64,000 nt of DNA from an uncultured bacterium (GTDB lineage: Bacteria; Bacillota; Clostridia; Lachnospirales; Lachnospiraceae): NCBI GenBank assembly GCA_947243845.1, contig CAMXIF010000001.1:186001-250000 (forward strand), in the 5' to 3' direction. The notes beneath the pieces were generated by a model, which worked only from the letters and a program-made list of their open reading frames with translations, made no database searches and was not told where the DNA came from. Every line of letters begins with the position of its first letter. Within the stretch, counting starts at the first letter, position 1. The translations under genes were made by a program, and so were the position numbers. Positions 1 through 8,578 of this stretch are shown here, one piece after another.

Positions 1-44
1 CCGGCTGCGCCACCGCCGATTACCGCGATTCTTCGATTCATCAT
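1..44 (-). CDS. N-terminal fragment of a FAD/NAD(P)-binding flavoprotein (cut by window edge)
   Basis: Only the first 14 or so codons lie in the window. They read MMNRRIAVIGGGAAG, a beta strand followed by the GxGxxA/G dinucleotide-binding turn that opens Rossmann-fold flavoproteins. A GGAGG ribosome site lies just upstream (47-52); its spacing is 2 bases to the first ATG and 5 to the second, so the second ATG (39-41) is the better start. The gene follows the bofC-like gene by about 12 bases and is probably cotranscribed with it. The family is likely the HI0933/BaiN-type oxidoreductases, often found in this position in Clostridia, but the fragment is too short to prove it. Confidence 0.6.
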   Translation of the reverse strand, partial: MMNRRIAVIGGGAA

Positions 45-56
45 ATCCTCCTGCCA

Positions 57-710
57 TCAGCTGGAATAAGACTCCAGAAAATGATACAGTTCCTCTTCGC
101 TTTCCACATATTTACCACGAATGATCTCCGCCTGCAGGGCATCGCTTAAGCTCTCCAGAAGAATATCTGTGTTCATATATAAGGTCTTTTTATCTTCTTC
201 GTAGACCACAATAAAATGATCTGCCACCATCAGATAAAATCTTTGGTCTTCTTTCTCTGGCCGATAATACTTACAAATGGCCACCCGGTCTTTCGAAAAA
301 GCCGTAAGTTCTATGCTCTCAAATCCCATCTCCTGCTCTGTCAGGGGCGGATTGTTGTCATAAAAGGACAGTTCTTCCAGAAGTCCTTCCCTGTCCAGGC
401 CAATGTATTTGAAGGGGATCGGCTCCTCTTTCTCATCCACCGTCCCTGCAGAGAGATCTACTGTCTCCACCAGATACAGGGTATCCGCTGTCACCACGGG
501 CTTTTCTTCCACAGAAGCTTCGATCACCTGCTCTTCTTCCGGTTCATCCAGCGTCTGCGGTTTTGTCTGCTTCACCGGTTCATATTTTTCCTGATTTTGG
601 TATTTATGGGGATAAAAAAACTCTTCCGCCTTCAGAGCCCCATAGCCGCCAAGCCCCAGCATAACAACAGACAAAATCAGTAAAAAACTGATACGTCTTA
701 CAAGTTTCAT
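57..710 (-). CDS. BofC-like membrane-anchored sporulation protein
   Basis: 217 residues. An N-terminal hydrophobic segment (about 7-27) is an uncleaved anchor or signal, followed by an acidic, proline-rich linker (about 45-85). The C-terminal half resembles the BofC C-terminal domain, ending in the pattern L..EII.GKYVESEEELYHFLE. In Bacillus, BofC acts in the forespore-mother cell intermembrane space to restrain the SpoIVB protease; whether this protein does so is inferred only from the domain. It lies downstream of a SpoVB-like flippase and 12 bases before a flavoprotein gene. Similarity is moderate, so the call is a family-level one. Confidence 0.55.
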   Translation of the reverse strand: MKLVRRISFLLILSVVMLGLGGYGALKAEEFFYPHKYQNQEKYEPVKQTKPQTLDEPEEEQVIEASVEEKPVVTADTLYLVETVDLSAGTVDEKEEPIPFKYIGLDREGLLEELSFYDNNPPLTEQEMGFESIELTAFSKDRVAICKYYRPEKEDQRFYLMVADHFIVVYEEDKKTLYMNTDILLESLSDALQAEIIRGKYVESEEELYHFLESYSS

Positions 711-804
711 CCTATCACTGACCTCTCTTATCGGATTTCCTGTAATCAGTATCAGTCAATTCCTGATTTTTATGCAGTCCAGAACATTTTACTTGCTTAA
801 ATTC

Positions 805-2469
805 TTACAAAATGCCCAGATTCTTACCCAGCAGGATAAAGAAAAAACCAAGCGGCATCCTGGAAAGTTCCGCCTCTCCTATCACCCGGAACACCATAAG
901 CAGGAAGATATAAATAAATATACCTGTCAAAAGAGCTACTAAAATCGTGATCATGTCGCCGGCCGCTTCCACCAGAACCAGACGCATAAGAAAGACCACC
1001 ACCCCGGACACACCGGCAGCAATCGCCGGGAAAATAACGCCCATAAACCAATCCTGCCGATAACGGATACGTCTGTCCATAAAGAAATAAGAAAGAGCCG
1101 CATAAGCGCCAAACATAAGGATCAACGCTCCCACCAGTCCATTCATGCCAAGCAGCAGCTTATGCACCAGCAGATAACCGGCCGCAAGATGGACGAGGAA
1201 GGAAATCACAGCCGTAAAGAAAAGTTCCCGCACCATGCCCAGCTTGTACAGAATCTGTCCTAAAAGGAAGGAAAACCCAAACAATACAATGATACCCACA
1301 CCCATATGCAGTGCCGGTATCAGCAGACTGCAGGCTTCCTTTGCTGCAATACTGGCGGACTTTTTGCCATAGGAGACTCTGATAAATGACTCTGCAAGCA
1401 CTGCCAGATAAATAGCCACAGGAAAGGCAATGATACTCAGCCGGCGCACTGCCCTGCTGATACGATCCCGCATAGGTCTGTACTCTTCTCTGTCATAAGC
1501 ATTGCCAATCTTCCCGACCAGGGAATGAACAGACAGACAGCAAAGAGCTGCCCCCAGCCCGATCAGGACGGCAAACCTGCCATAATAACTGCCCCACTGT
1601 TTGGTGCGCACATCACCCAGTTCCGTCATATTCATACAGTAATTAAAGAACCGCTGGTCAATCAACATTTGAAGATTGGAGAGCACCGTAATCAGGGAAA
1701 GCGGAATCAGACTCGATAAAATCATCTTCTGCACAGAATAAGATGTTTCCAGACGCTTACTTCCATCCTGCCCCAGCCTGCCACGAAGTGTGACCGAATA
1801 AACTGCATAGATTACCAGCAAATAGATGGTGGTAATAACCTGAGAGGCCATCACACCCAACATTGCCCCCAACGCTCCATAAGCATAGGCATAAATCTCA
1901 GACTGTAGCAAAGCCGCTACATTTTCCCCGTATTTTTGGAATGTATTGCCACATAAAAGCACGCCAATGATCATGGATATCTTTTCTACATAATGGGAAT
2001 GAGCCACCAGTACTCCCAGCCCAAATCCATTAAAATATCCCCTGAAAGATCCGATAACTGCCGCAAAGATAACAGCCGGCGCCGCCGCCATAACCGCCAT
2101 GCGGCTTAAATGTTCCAGTACCAGAATATCCGCAATCGCAGACGACAAAAAGAGCAAAAGAACGGCAGCCGCCACACTGATAAACAAATCCATAAGAAAA
2201 GCCGTGTGAAACACCTTGCCGGCATTGCGATACCGCTCCCGTTTCACCCGATAACGAATCAGCCCCGACATGGCTCTCGACATGCTGTAGGAAGTGACTA
2301 ATGTAGTCAATATGTATAATTCAAAAGCCGGAGCAAACAGCCCCATTCCGGCATCACCTATAATATTAGCCAGGGGAATCCGCATCAACAGAAGAATCAT
2401 ATAAGAAATGATTCCCGCAAGCATAACAATCTGGTTTTTTACATTTTTCATTATCAGTTGTACACGCAT
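805..2469 (-). CDS. SpoVB/MurJ-like polysaccharide or lipid flippase
   Basis: 554 residues made almost entirely of hydrophobic helices (about 12-14 membrane segments), with the polytopic layout of the MATE-like MOP flippase superfamily. The N-terminal region (MRIPLANIIGDAGMGLFAPA, then AMSGLIRYRVKR and GSFRGYFNG) matches the SpoVB/MurJ/YtgP branch, which moves lipid-linked cell-wall or cortex precursors across the membrane. The start at 2469 has an AAGAGG ribosome site. It begins 6 bases after ybeY, so it belongs to the same transcription unit as the sporulation cluster upstream, which fits a role in spore-envelope synthesis. The substrate cannot be read from sequence. Confidence 0.7.
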   Translation of the reverse strand: MRVQLIMKNVKNQIVMLAGIISYMILLLMRIPLANIIGDAGMGLFAPAFELYILTTLVTSYSMSRAMSGLIRYRVKRERYRNAGKVFHTAFLMDLFISVAAAVLLLFLSSAIADILVLEHLSRMAVMAAAPAVIFAAVIGSFRGYFNGFGLGVLVAHSHYVEKISMIIGVLLCGNTFQKYGENVAALLQSEIYAYAYGALGAMLGVMASQVITTIYLLVIYAVYSVTLRGRLGQDGSKRLETSYSVQKMILSSLIPLSLITVLSNLQMLIDQRFFNYCMNMTELGDVRTKQWGSYYGRFAVLIGLGAALCCLSVHSLVGKIGNAYDREEYRPMRDRISRAVRRLSIIAFPVAIYLAVLAESFIRVSYGKKSASIAAKEACSLLIPALHMGVGIIVLFGFSFLLGQILYKLGMVRELFFTAVISFLVHLAAGYLLVHKLLLGMNGLVGALILMFGAYAALSYFFMDRRIRYRQDWFMGVIFPAIAAGVSGVVVFLMRLVLVEAAGDMITILVALLTGIFIYIFLLMVFRVIGEAELSRMPLGFFFILLGKNLGIL

Positions 2470-2475
2470 TACCGT

Positions 2476-2976
2476 TTATCCTCTTGTAATTTGCAGTCTT
2501 AACAACACTTCTTCCTGTTTTTGCTCCATCACGGCAGCCTCTCCCGGCTCCATATGATCATAGCCGCACAGATGAAACATACTGTGGGCAGTCAGAAAAG
2601 CAAATTCCCGAAGCAGACTGTGCCCATACTCTTCTGCCTGATCCCTGATACGGTCAACAGACAGGATGATATCCCCTAACAAAAGTTCCCCGCTGTCCGG
2701 ATCGAAACAGTCCGCCTCATTTGCCTCCGCAAAAGAAAAGTCGCCAGCGCGCTCAAAAGAGAGATTGGGAAACGAAAGTACATCCGTCTCCTTATCTATG
2801 TTTCTGTAGTCCCTGTTGTATTCCCGAATCCCCTCATTATCTGTGATCAAAAGGTTCACAGAAGTCTCATAAGGACAACCTTCCAATTCCATGACCTGTT
2901 CCATGATCTTGGCTAAAAGTTCCCTGATGTCAAAAGGAAAAACCATATCTGTTTCATTTTCAACGTAAGAAGTCAT
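2476..2976 (-). CDS. ybeY: Endoribonuclease YbeY (rRNA maturation)
   Basis: 166 residues from the chosen start. The zinc-binding H-x3-H-x5-H signature is intact as HSMFHLCGYDH at about residues 131-141, and the preceding LGDIILS segment is typical. YbeY is a single-strand RNase needed for 16S rRNA 3' maturation and ribosome quality control. The open frame extends 7 codons further (to 2997), but those codons contain the AGGAGA that serves as ribosome site, so the ATG at 2976 is preferred. It overlaps the 3' end of the PgpH-like gene by 17 bases, suggesting translational coupling. The phoH-(pgpH-like)-ybeY order is the common Firmicutes arrangement. Confidence 0.93.
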   Translation of the reverse strand: MTSYVENETDMVFPFDIRELLAKIMEQVMELEGCPYETSVNLLITDNEGIREYNRDYRNIDKETDVLSFPNLSFERAGDFSFAEANEADCFDPDSGELLLGDIILSVDRIRDQAEEYGHSLLREFAFLTAHSMFHLCGYDHMEPGEAAVMEQKQEEVLLRLQITRG

Positions 2977-4165
2977 AGTAGAGTTTCTCCTGAACAAAAA
3001 TCCGTTTCATCTCATGAAGCTGGGCCAGCGAAATCTCATTGCCCCACAGTTCGTCTGTCTCAAATTTCTTCTGAAATACAGTATCGATCAACTGCTCATA
3101 ATCCAGTTCCGCCTTAGGATCTTTATCAAACAGATAAAGAATGGAGGAAACAATACAGTCCGCAAAAAGTACAACAATCGTCTCTTTGGATGTCACTTTG
3201 GAATTTGTATCCACATACTCTTTTAAGATACTCTTTGTCTTAGGCGGAAAATGATATTCATCACAGATGGCAGATACATTCTCCCAAGTATTCTCCCCTT
3301 TCAGGGTGCCGATCCTGTGATAGTAACCGCAGGCTTTCACAGCCGCATCGTCAATCTCCAGACTCTTGGCAATCTTATCACCCAGATAAGCCGTATGGAT
3401 CGCATGATAGTATTCTTCCTTGGACATTTCCTTAAGCTGTACCAGAAGCGGACATTCCGGATCATTAATCTCCATATACTTTTCCCGATAACGATGTATC
3501 ACTGTGGAACTGAACATCTTCAGACTGACTAACAACAGGATACAGGAAACCATCAGATTGACCGCCGGAATCATAAACTGCCCGATTGCCAGTTTGGCAT
3601 TTACAAACAAGATGATATTAGCCATCAGACACAACGCCAGCACCAAAATAGAGATCAACAGCGGAAGCCCTACTTTAAAATCATCATCAATTACACTGAA
3701 CACCAAAATGCCTGCTAAACCACTGATAAAATACAGCCAGAAGACAGCATAATCACAGCCTGCGAAATTCACGGATAAGAGCAGACACAGACTTCCCGCC
3801 GCAAGCCCCGTCATACCGTTACTGAACACGCCAAGCAACACGAAGATAACCAGAAACGGCCACCCCGCTATCGGAAGATATGGCAATAGTATGGCAGCTG
3901 ACAGGCTGATCAGATACATCAGCGCAAATCTGCCGTAGCGCCCTTCATTGTGATAAATAAAAAAGCCATTGATCTCGCTTAAGACAAATGAAAAAATCAC
4001 AATTCCCGTACCGGCCAGAACCATTACTATATTACGCAGCATCATATCCGGCTTGTTTTGAAAAAACAGACAGCCAGAATAAGTAATGCCGCCGGCCGCA
4101 CAAAACATCAGCGTAAATATCAATATTCTTTTCCAAACATTCTTCTTATTTTTTTCCACGTTCAT
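2960..4165 (-). CDS. PgpH-like membrane protein with degenerate HD domain
   Basis: 401 residues. About eight hydrophobic segments in the first 230 residues are followed by a cytoplasmic HD-like domain. Position between phoH and ybeY equals that of pgpH (yqfF) in Bacillus, a c-di-AMP phosphodiesterase, but the long extracellular N-terminal domain of PgpH is missing. The C-terminal domain still aligns by eye (YYHAIHTAYL, then KETIVVLFADCIVSS, like the PgpH TKET..IADSVEAA segment), yet the HD motif reads YYHRIG (residues 281-286), so the metal-binding Asp is Arg, and the downstream HH pair is absent. It is probably not a working phosphodiesterase. The ATG at 4165 has an AGGAA site; longer starts run deep into phoH. 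Confidence 0.7.
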   Translation of the reverse strand: MNVEKNKKNVWKRILIFTLMFCAAGGITYSGCLFFQNKPDMMLRNIVMVLAGTGIVIFSFVLSEINGFFIYHNEGRYGRFALMYLISLSAAILLPYLPIAGWPFLVIFVLLGVFSNGMTGLAAGSLCLLLSVNFAGCDYAVFWLYFISGLAGILVFSVIDDDFKVGLPLLISILVLALCLMANIILFVNAKLAIGQFMIPAVNLMVSCILLLVSLKMFSSTVIHRYREKYMEINDPECPLLVQLKEMSKEEYYHAIHTAYLGDKIAKSLEIDDAAVKACGYYHRIGTLKGENTWENVSAICDEYHFPPKTKSILKEYVDTNSKVTSKETIVVLFADCIVSSILYLFDKDPKAELDYEQLIDTVFQKKFETDELWGNEISLAQLHEMKRIFVQEKLYYDFLR

Positions 4166-5186
4166 AGTTCCTATTTCTTTTTTTCTCGCTGTATCTTGCC
4201 TCTCTGGCTTCATAATCATCATAGGCCTTGACGATCTTCTGTACCAGAGGATGTCTTACTACATCCTTGCTGGATAATTTGCAGAAAGCAATATCATCTA
4301 TTTTGGACAACACTCTAGCCGCCACATCCAATCCTGATTTGGCATCTGGCGCCAGGTCTTTCTGGGAAGCGTCCCCGGTGACCACCACCTTGGACCCAAA
4401 GCCAATACGAGTCAGAAACATCTTCATCTGCGCCGGTGTGGTGTTCTGAGCCTCATCCAGAATGATATAGGCGTTGTCCAGCGTTCTGCCGCGCATGTAA
4501 GCAAGCGGCGCCACTTCAATCAGGCCCTTCTCTGTATTTTTGGCAAAACTCTCTGCCCCCATAATCTGATAGAGGGCGTCATAGAGCGGCCGCAGATAAG
4601 GATCTACTTTGCTCTGCAAATCTCCCGGCAGAAATCCCAGTTTCTCACCGGCTTCAATCGCCGGCCTGGTCAGGATGATACGATTCACCTCATTATTTTT
4701 AAAAGCTGTCACAGCCATGGCCATCGCAAGATACGTCTTTCCGGTGCCTGCGGGCCCTATCCCGAATACGATCATGTGATTTCTGATGGCGTCCACATAT
4801 TGCTTCTGTCCCAAAGTCTTTGGTTTGATCGGTTTACCGCTTACCGTGTGACAGATGCAATCGCTGTCCATCTCCAACATCATATCCTCATGATGCTCCC
4901 GGCCAAGTTCTATGGCATATTCCACACTTTGTTCTTCCAATACGTTTCCTCTCTCTGACAGGGTCAGAAGTTCTTTGACAATGCGGACAGCCTGCTCCAC
5001 AGGTTCCTGTTGTCCGCTCACGCGCACTGCGCCGTCCCTGTTAATGATCATGACATGCAGATCGTCTTCAATCTTTCTGATATGAGAATCAAATTGTCCA
5101 AAAAGATTCTGCATGTGTGATGCAGGTACATCTATACTAACGGTATATTCTCCCATGTTTACGATATCGCCTTTCCGGATTACCAT
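4146..5186 (-). CDS. phoH: PhoH/YbeZ-family ATPase
   Basis: 346 residues. The Walker A motif GPAGTGKT (about residue 143) and Walker B-like IILDEAQN, followed by the VVTGDASQ motif, identify the PhoH family of RNA-associated P-loop ATPases. An N-terminal KH-like region precedes the ATPase domain. In bacteria the protein works with YbeY in RNA processing, and the two genes are neighbours here. The ATG at 5186 directly abuts the yqfD stop codon; another in-frame ATG ten codons on (5156) is possible because neither has a strong ribosome site. The 3' end overlaps the PgpH-like gene by 20 bases. Confidence 0.92.
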   Translation of the reverse strand: MVIRKGDIVNMGEYTVSIDVPASHMQNLFGQFDSHIRKIEDDLHVMIINRDGAVRVSGQQEPVEQAVRIVKELLTLSERGNVLEEQSVEYAIELGREHHEDMMLEMDSDCICHTVSGKPIKPKTLGQKQYVDAIRNHMIVFGIGPAGTGKTYLAMAMAVTAFKNNEVNRIILTRPAIEAGEKLGFLPGDLQSKVDPYLRPLYDALYQIMGAESFAKNTEKGLIEVAPLAYMRGRTLDNAYIILDEAQNTTPAQMKMFLTRIGFGSKVVVTGDASQKDLAPDAKSGLDVAARVLSKIDDIAFCKLSSKDVVRHPLVQKIVKAYDDYEAREARYSEKKRNRNYERGKK

Positions 5187-6434
5187 TTATTCTGTCGGCG
5201 TCTCCTCCTGTGTCTCTTCTTCCACCACAGGCTCTGTACTGGTAGGCACCAGCTTCACAGCTGCTTCCTCAAGCTGCATATGGGCATTCAACACCCATTT
5301 TTTATCATTCTTTTTTATTGTAACATTTTTTTCGGCAATTTGTACCCCTTTTTCGTCTAAAGTTGTGATAATTTTATCCCACTCCTCCTGCATCAGGGTT
5401 TTCATCTCCTCTTCCGTATGTTTTTGCTCTGTTATTTCGTACTCTTTCACAATCCTATGCCCATAGGAAAACGGCAGGTACAGATGATCCAGCAGCTTCA
5501 CCTGCTTTTTCTCTTCGCTGCTGTCATAAGCCGCATAAGGGATTTTTCTGAGCCGAAGGCTCCATTCCTTATCTCCTGCTCCCAGCACATATATTTTTTT
5601 CTCTTCCCCCGTATATCGTTTCTCCTCATAAGCCACACTCTTCTCCACAGAGATATCTTCCCCATAACGCAGGATAATATCGGCATCCGATTGGACAAAC
5701 TGATATTTGCGCACCGTAGTGTCTTCATTATAGACCGGCACTGCACCGCTCACCAGCACATCTCCTTTCTCCACCGTATCCCCCAGCGCCACCTGAGGAA
5801 CACCGCTTCTGGTGATGATATAAGATACTGTGCCGGATCTGTCAGCGATCAGATCCATGCCTTTGTCATTCTTTGATTGACTGGACTGGTCATATTCCGG
5901 CATCTCATTTTCCTTGATATGGACTAAGAGGGTTGTGCCATCAAGCTGTACGGAAGTCCAGGTGATGATGTCATAATCTTCCCGGAGCGCCCGTTCCAGA
6001 TCCTCTATCCGAAGCCGGCTCTTTTTCATGGCAGTATGTACACCCTGTTCTTCCAGATAGTCTAACAGTACATCCTCGGTCAATGCAAAATTGCCGTCAA
6101 TCTTGATATTCCAGATATAGCCGGACGTCAGAATCCAGAACAGCATACAGCCCACAAGCCCGATTACAAAAATCTTACGCCGGTACATTTTGGACACAAA
6201 AAAAGGCAGTCCATATCTTTGTAAGACGGCTGCCCTGGTCCCTGTTTTTTTCAGCAGAGGCTTTAACGCAAAAAAGCCCTGCACACTGATATTCATGGTA
6301 TGATAATCACCGTGATCCTTGATCCCCCAGACTAAAATATCATGGTTCCCGCAAAGATTCAAAAGCCGTTCGGCGGAATATCCCCACACTTTGATGGTCA
6401 CATAACCCCTGATATACTGTATCCAATGAAGCAT
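5187..6434 (-). CDS. yqfD: Sporulation protein YqfD
   Basis: 415 residues. The N-terminal part (WIQYIRGYVTIKVWG) is a basic-hydrophobic domain typical of YqfD, a single membrane segment follows at about 90-108 (FVIGLVGCMLFWILTSGYIW), and the rest is predicted to lie outside the mother-cell cytoplasm, including a FtsQ-like/POTRA-type region (IDGNFALTEDVLLDYLEEQG). In Bacillus yqfD is in the mother-cell sigma-E regulon together with yqfC and is needed for efficient sporulation. The start at 6434 uses the GGAGGG that overlaps an upstream ATG. It lies 13 bases after yqfC. The acidic Glu/Thr-rich tail is unremarkable. Confidence 0.88.
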   Translation of the reverse strand: MLHWIQYIRGYVTIKVWGYSAERLLNLCGNHDILVWGIKDHGDYHTMNISVQGFFALKPLLKKTGTRAAVLQRYGLPFFVSKMYRRKIFVIGLVGCMLFWILTSGYIWNIKIDGNFALTEDVLLDYLEEQGVHTAMKKSRLRIEDLERALREDYDIITWTSVQLDGTTLLVHIKENEMPEYDQSSQSKNDKGMDLIADRSGTVSYIITRSGVPQVALGDTVEKGDVLVSGAVPVYNEDTTVRKYQFVQSDADIILRYGEDISVEKSVAYEEKRYTGEEKKIYVLGAGDKEWSLRLRKIPYAAYDSSEEKKQVKLLDHLYLPFSYGHRIVKEYEITEQKHTEEEMKTLMQEEWDKIITTLDEKGVQIAEKNVTIKKNDKKWVLNAHMQLEEAAVKLVPTSTEPVVEEETQEETPTE

Positions 6435-6447
6435 GACACCCTCCATA

Positions 6448-6747
6448 TTAAAAATATCTCACCGCATCGATCATACCGCTTATTTTCATGTCTTCATTGG
6501 TATAGTAATCTATGGAAAGTTTTTTCCCTTCAAAACATATTTTACAGTTCTTGCCCTGCAGGACAATAGACTCCGTGGTATATTCCAGGATTCCCTTGTA
6601 GTTTTCAATAAAAGCTTCTCTGTTACCCGTAGTAGTGACAATGGCAGCCCCAAGCATTGTATCCTTGGGGAGTTTTAAAGATTCCACAATCAGTTCCTTG
6701 GAATCGGATAGCGTTTTAAAAGGTGACCGTCTATAATTTTTTTTCAT
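6448..6747 (-). CDS. yqfC: YabP/YqfC-family sporulation protein
   Basis: 99 residues. The core LKLPKDTMLG...IENYKGILEYTTESIVLQ...G is the YabP/YqfC signature, a small beta-rich family limited to spore formers. It is followed by yqfD, the standard pairing. The ATG at 6747 lacks a clear ribosome site. A sigma-E-like promoter sits so close upstream that the transcript would start at about the ATG; a GTG at codon 21, preceded by AAGGA, is an alternative start, although that would trim the usual N-terminus. Function in Bacillus is mother-cell-specific and poorly defined. Confidence 0.85.
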   Translation of the reverse strand: MKKNYRRSPFKTLSDSKELIVESLKLPKDTMLGAAIVTTTGNREAFIENYKGILEYTTESIVLQGKNCKICFEGKKLSIDYYTNEDMKISGMIDAVRYF

Positions 6748-6752
6748 GGTAC

Positions 6753-6781
6753 AGTATATGTTACGGTTCCCGATTTTATGA
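6753..6781 (-). promoter_or_regulatory. Possible sigma-E promoter of yqfC-yqfD
   Basis: Reading on the minus strand, TCATAAA (6775-6781) and CATATACT (6753-6760) are separated by 14 bases, which matches the sigma-E pattern of an ATA-type -35 and a CATA-type -10 box. Known biology (yqfC and yqfD are sigma-E genes in Bacillus) supports it. The box overlaps the last codons of pdp and lies only 5 bases from the yqfC ATG, so it implies a leaderless message or a later start. Confidence 0.35.
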
Positions 6782-8086
6782 TTCTGTCACCAAACCCTTG
6801 ATCAACTGCTTCTTAGTTACCTCCCCTGTGGTTATATGATAGGCTTTCAGAAACCGTTCCTTTGCCATCGCTAATTTCTTCCGGTCATTAGCATGGATTG
6901 TGGCAAGCGCCTGGCCAGCTTCCACATAGTCTCCCACCTTCTTATGCAAGATCAATCCTACTGCCAGATCGATTTCACTTTCTTTGGTCTCCCGGCCGCC
7001 TCCCAGAAGCAGGGAACAAATGCCGATTTCCTCACAGTCTATCTTCTCCACATAACCGGAACAGGGGGACTGGATATCCTCCACAATGGCGGCCTTTGGC
7101 AGAAGGGATGGATTCTGGACTGCCGCCGGATTGCCGCCCTGGGCCTGCACAAACTGCTCCAATTTGCTTAAAGCGCTGCCGTCCGCGATAACTTCTGCGA
7201 GCATCGTCCTGGCTTCCTGTTCTTCTTTGGCCTGGCCGCCTGCAATCAACATATAAGTTCCCAGTGTCATACACAGTTCCGTAAAATCTTCCGGCCCCTC
7301 TCCCTTCAGGGTGTCTATGGCCTCTTGCACTTCCAGCGCATTGCCGACTGCACAGCCAAGCGGCTGATCCATGTCCGACACCACTGCGATCGTCTTCCTG
7401 CCGGCCTTGTTGCCGATCGTGACCATCTCTCTTGCCAAGGCAAAGGCGTCCGCTTCTTCTTTCATAAAAGCGCCGCTCCCGGTCTTCACATCTAAGATGA
7501 TGGCGTCCGCTCCGGAAGCCAATTTCTTACTCATGATAGAACTGGCAATCAGGGACATATTATCCACTGTGGCTGTCACATCCCGCAGGGCATACAGTTT
7601 CTTATCTGCGGGCGCGATATCCAGTGTCTGCCCCATAATGGATATGCCGATCTCATTGACCTGCCTCTGGAAATGCTCTGCCGTAATCCCGGTAGAAAAC
7701 CCTTCAAAACTCTCCAGCTTGTCAATGGTACCGCCCGTATGTCCCAATCCCCTGCCGCTCATCTTGGCAATCTTTACACCGCAGGCCGCCACCATCGGCG
7801 TCAGGGCAATGGATGTCTTATCGCCCACACCGCCGGTGGAATGTTTATCCACCTTAACTCCGGTAATCTTACTTAGATCCATCATATCCCCACTGTGCGC
7901 CATGGCCATGGTAAGAGCCACTGTCTCCGCCTCGCTCATCCCCTGAAAATAAATGGCCATCATCATGGCAGACATCTGATAATCCGGAATCCTGTCGGCC
8001 GTATATTCAGAGACCATATATCCGATTTCTTCTTCCGTCAATGTCCCGCCATTTCTTTTATTGATGATAAGATCATACATTCTCAT
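6776..8086 (-). CDS. pdp: Pyrimidine-nucleoside phosphorylase
   Basis: 436 residues. The signature KHSTGGVGDKTS (about 82-93) and the phosphate/sugar-binding segments (SGRGLGHTGGT, DVKTGSGAFMK) identify the thymidine/pyrimidine nucleoside phosphorylase family. It splits uridine, thymidine or deoxyuridine to base plus (deoxy)ribose-1-phosphate in nucleoside salvage. Length equals that of Firmicutes Pdp enzymes, and I favour Pdp over DeoA because of the Gram-positive background. The start has a GGGAGAG site 6 bases upstream. It lies 12 bases after rlmH and 28 before yqfC, so it may feed read-through into the sporulation cluster. Confidence 0.92.
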   Translation of the reverse strand: MRMYDLIINKRNGGTLTEEEIGYMVSEYTADRIPDYQMSAMMMAIYFQGMSEAETVALTMAMAHSGDMMDLSKITGVKVDKHSTGGVGDKTSIALTPMVAACGVKIAKMSGRGLGHTGGTIDKLESFEGFSTGITAEHFQRQVNEIGISIMGQTLDIAPADKKLYALRDVTATVDNMSLIASSIMSKKLASGADAIILDVKTGSGAFMKEEADAFALAREMVTIGNKAGRKTIAVVSDMDQPLGCAVGNALEVQEAIDTLKGEGPEDFTELCMTLGTYMLIAGGQAKEEQEARTMLAEVIADGSALSKLEQFVQAQGGNPAAVQNPSLLPKAAIVEDIQSPCSGYVEKIDCEEIGICSLLLGGGRETKESEIDLAVGLILHKKVGDYVEAGQALATIHANDRKKLAMAKERFLKAYHITTGEVTKKQLIKGLVTES

Positions 8087-8098
8087 AGCTGTCTCTCC

Positions 8099-8578
8099 CT
8101 ACTTGTGATAAGGCTCTCCCTGAATGATCCGGTAAGCCCGATAAATCTGTTCCAACAAAACAACCCGCATCAGTTGGTGCGGGAAGGTCATTTTAGAAAA
8201 GCTGACCGCCAGGTCAGCCTTTTTACATACTTCTTCATGCAGTCCCAGAGAACCTCCGATCACAAACTGTATATGACTGATGCCGGAAGTCTGCTTCTGT
8301 TCTATGATATGCGCAAATCCTTCCGAATCATACATTTTACCTGCGATCTCCAAAGTTACCACACAGGCATCTTCCCTCAACAGTTTCAATATCCTATCCG
8401 CTTCCTTCTTGCGAATCAAATTCTCTTCTGTTTCCGATGCCTTATCCGGTGTCTTTTCATCCTCCACCTGCAAAATTTCCAGTTTACAATACCGGCCAAG
8501 CCGTTTCTCATACTCTGCCACCGCTTCACGGTAGAATTTCTCTTTTAAACGCCCTACTGTGATGATTGTAATCTTCAT
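8099..8578 (-). CDS. rlmH: 23S rRNA pseudouridine-1915 N3-methyltransferase RlmH
   Basis: 159 residues, the family's standard length. It shows the SPOUT methyltransferase knot: VIGGSLGLHEEV for the SAM-binding loop and a C-terminal FPHQLMRVVLLEQIYRAYRI...PYHK, which is the RlmH hallmark. It methylates a pseudouridine in helix 69 of 23S rRNA on assembled ribosomes. Its ATG overlaps the stop codon of the upstream zinc-ribbon gene by four bases, so translation is coupled. Confidence 0.97.
   Translation of the reverse strand: MKITIITVGRLKEKFYREAVAEYEKRLGRYCKLEILQVEDEKTPDKASETEENLIRKKEADRILKLLREDACVVTLEIAGKMYDSEGFAHIIEQKQTSGISHIQFVIGGSLGLHEEVCKKADLAVSFSKMTFPHQLMRVVLLEQIYRAYRIIQGEPYHK

Noticed and set aside
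7371..7946. Plus-strand frame of 191 codons opposite pdp
   Set aside because: Mirror of a conserved gene on the other strand; no ribosome site and no domain.
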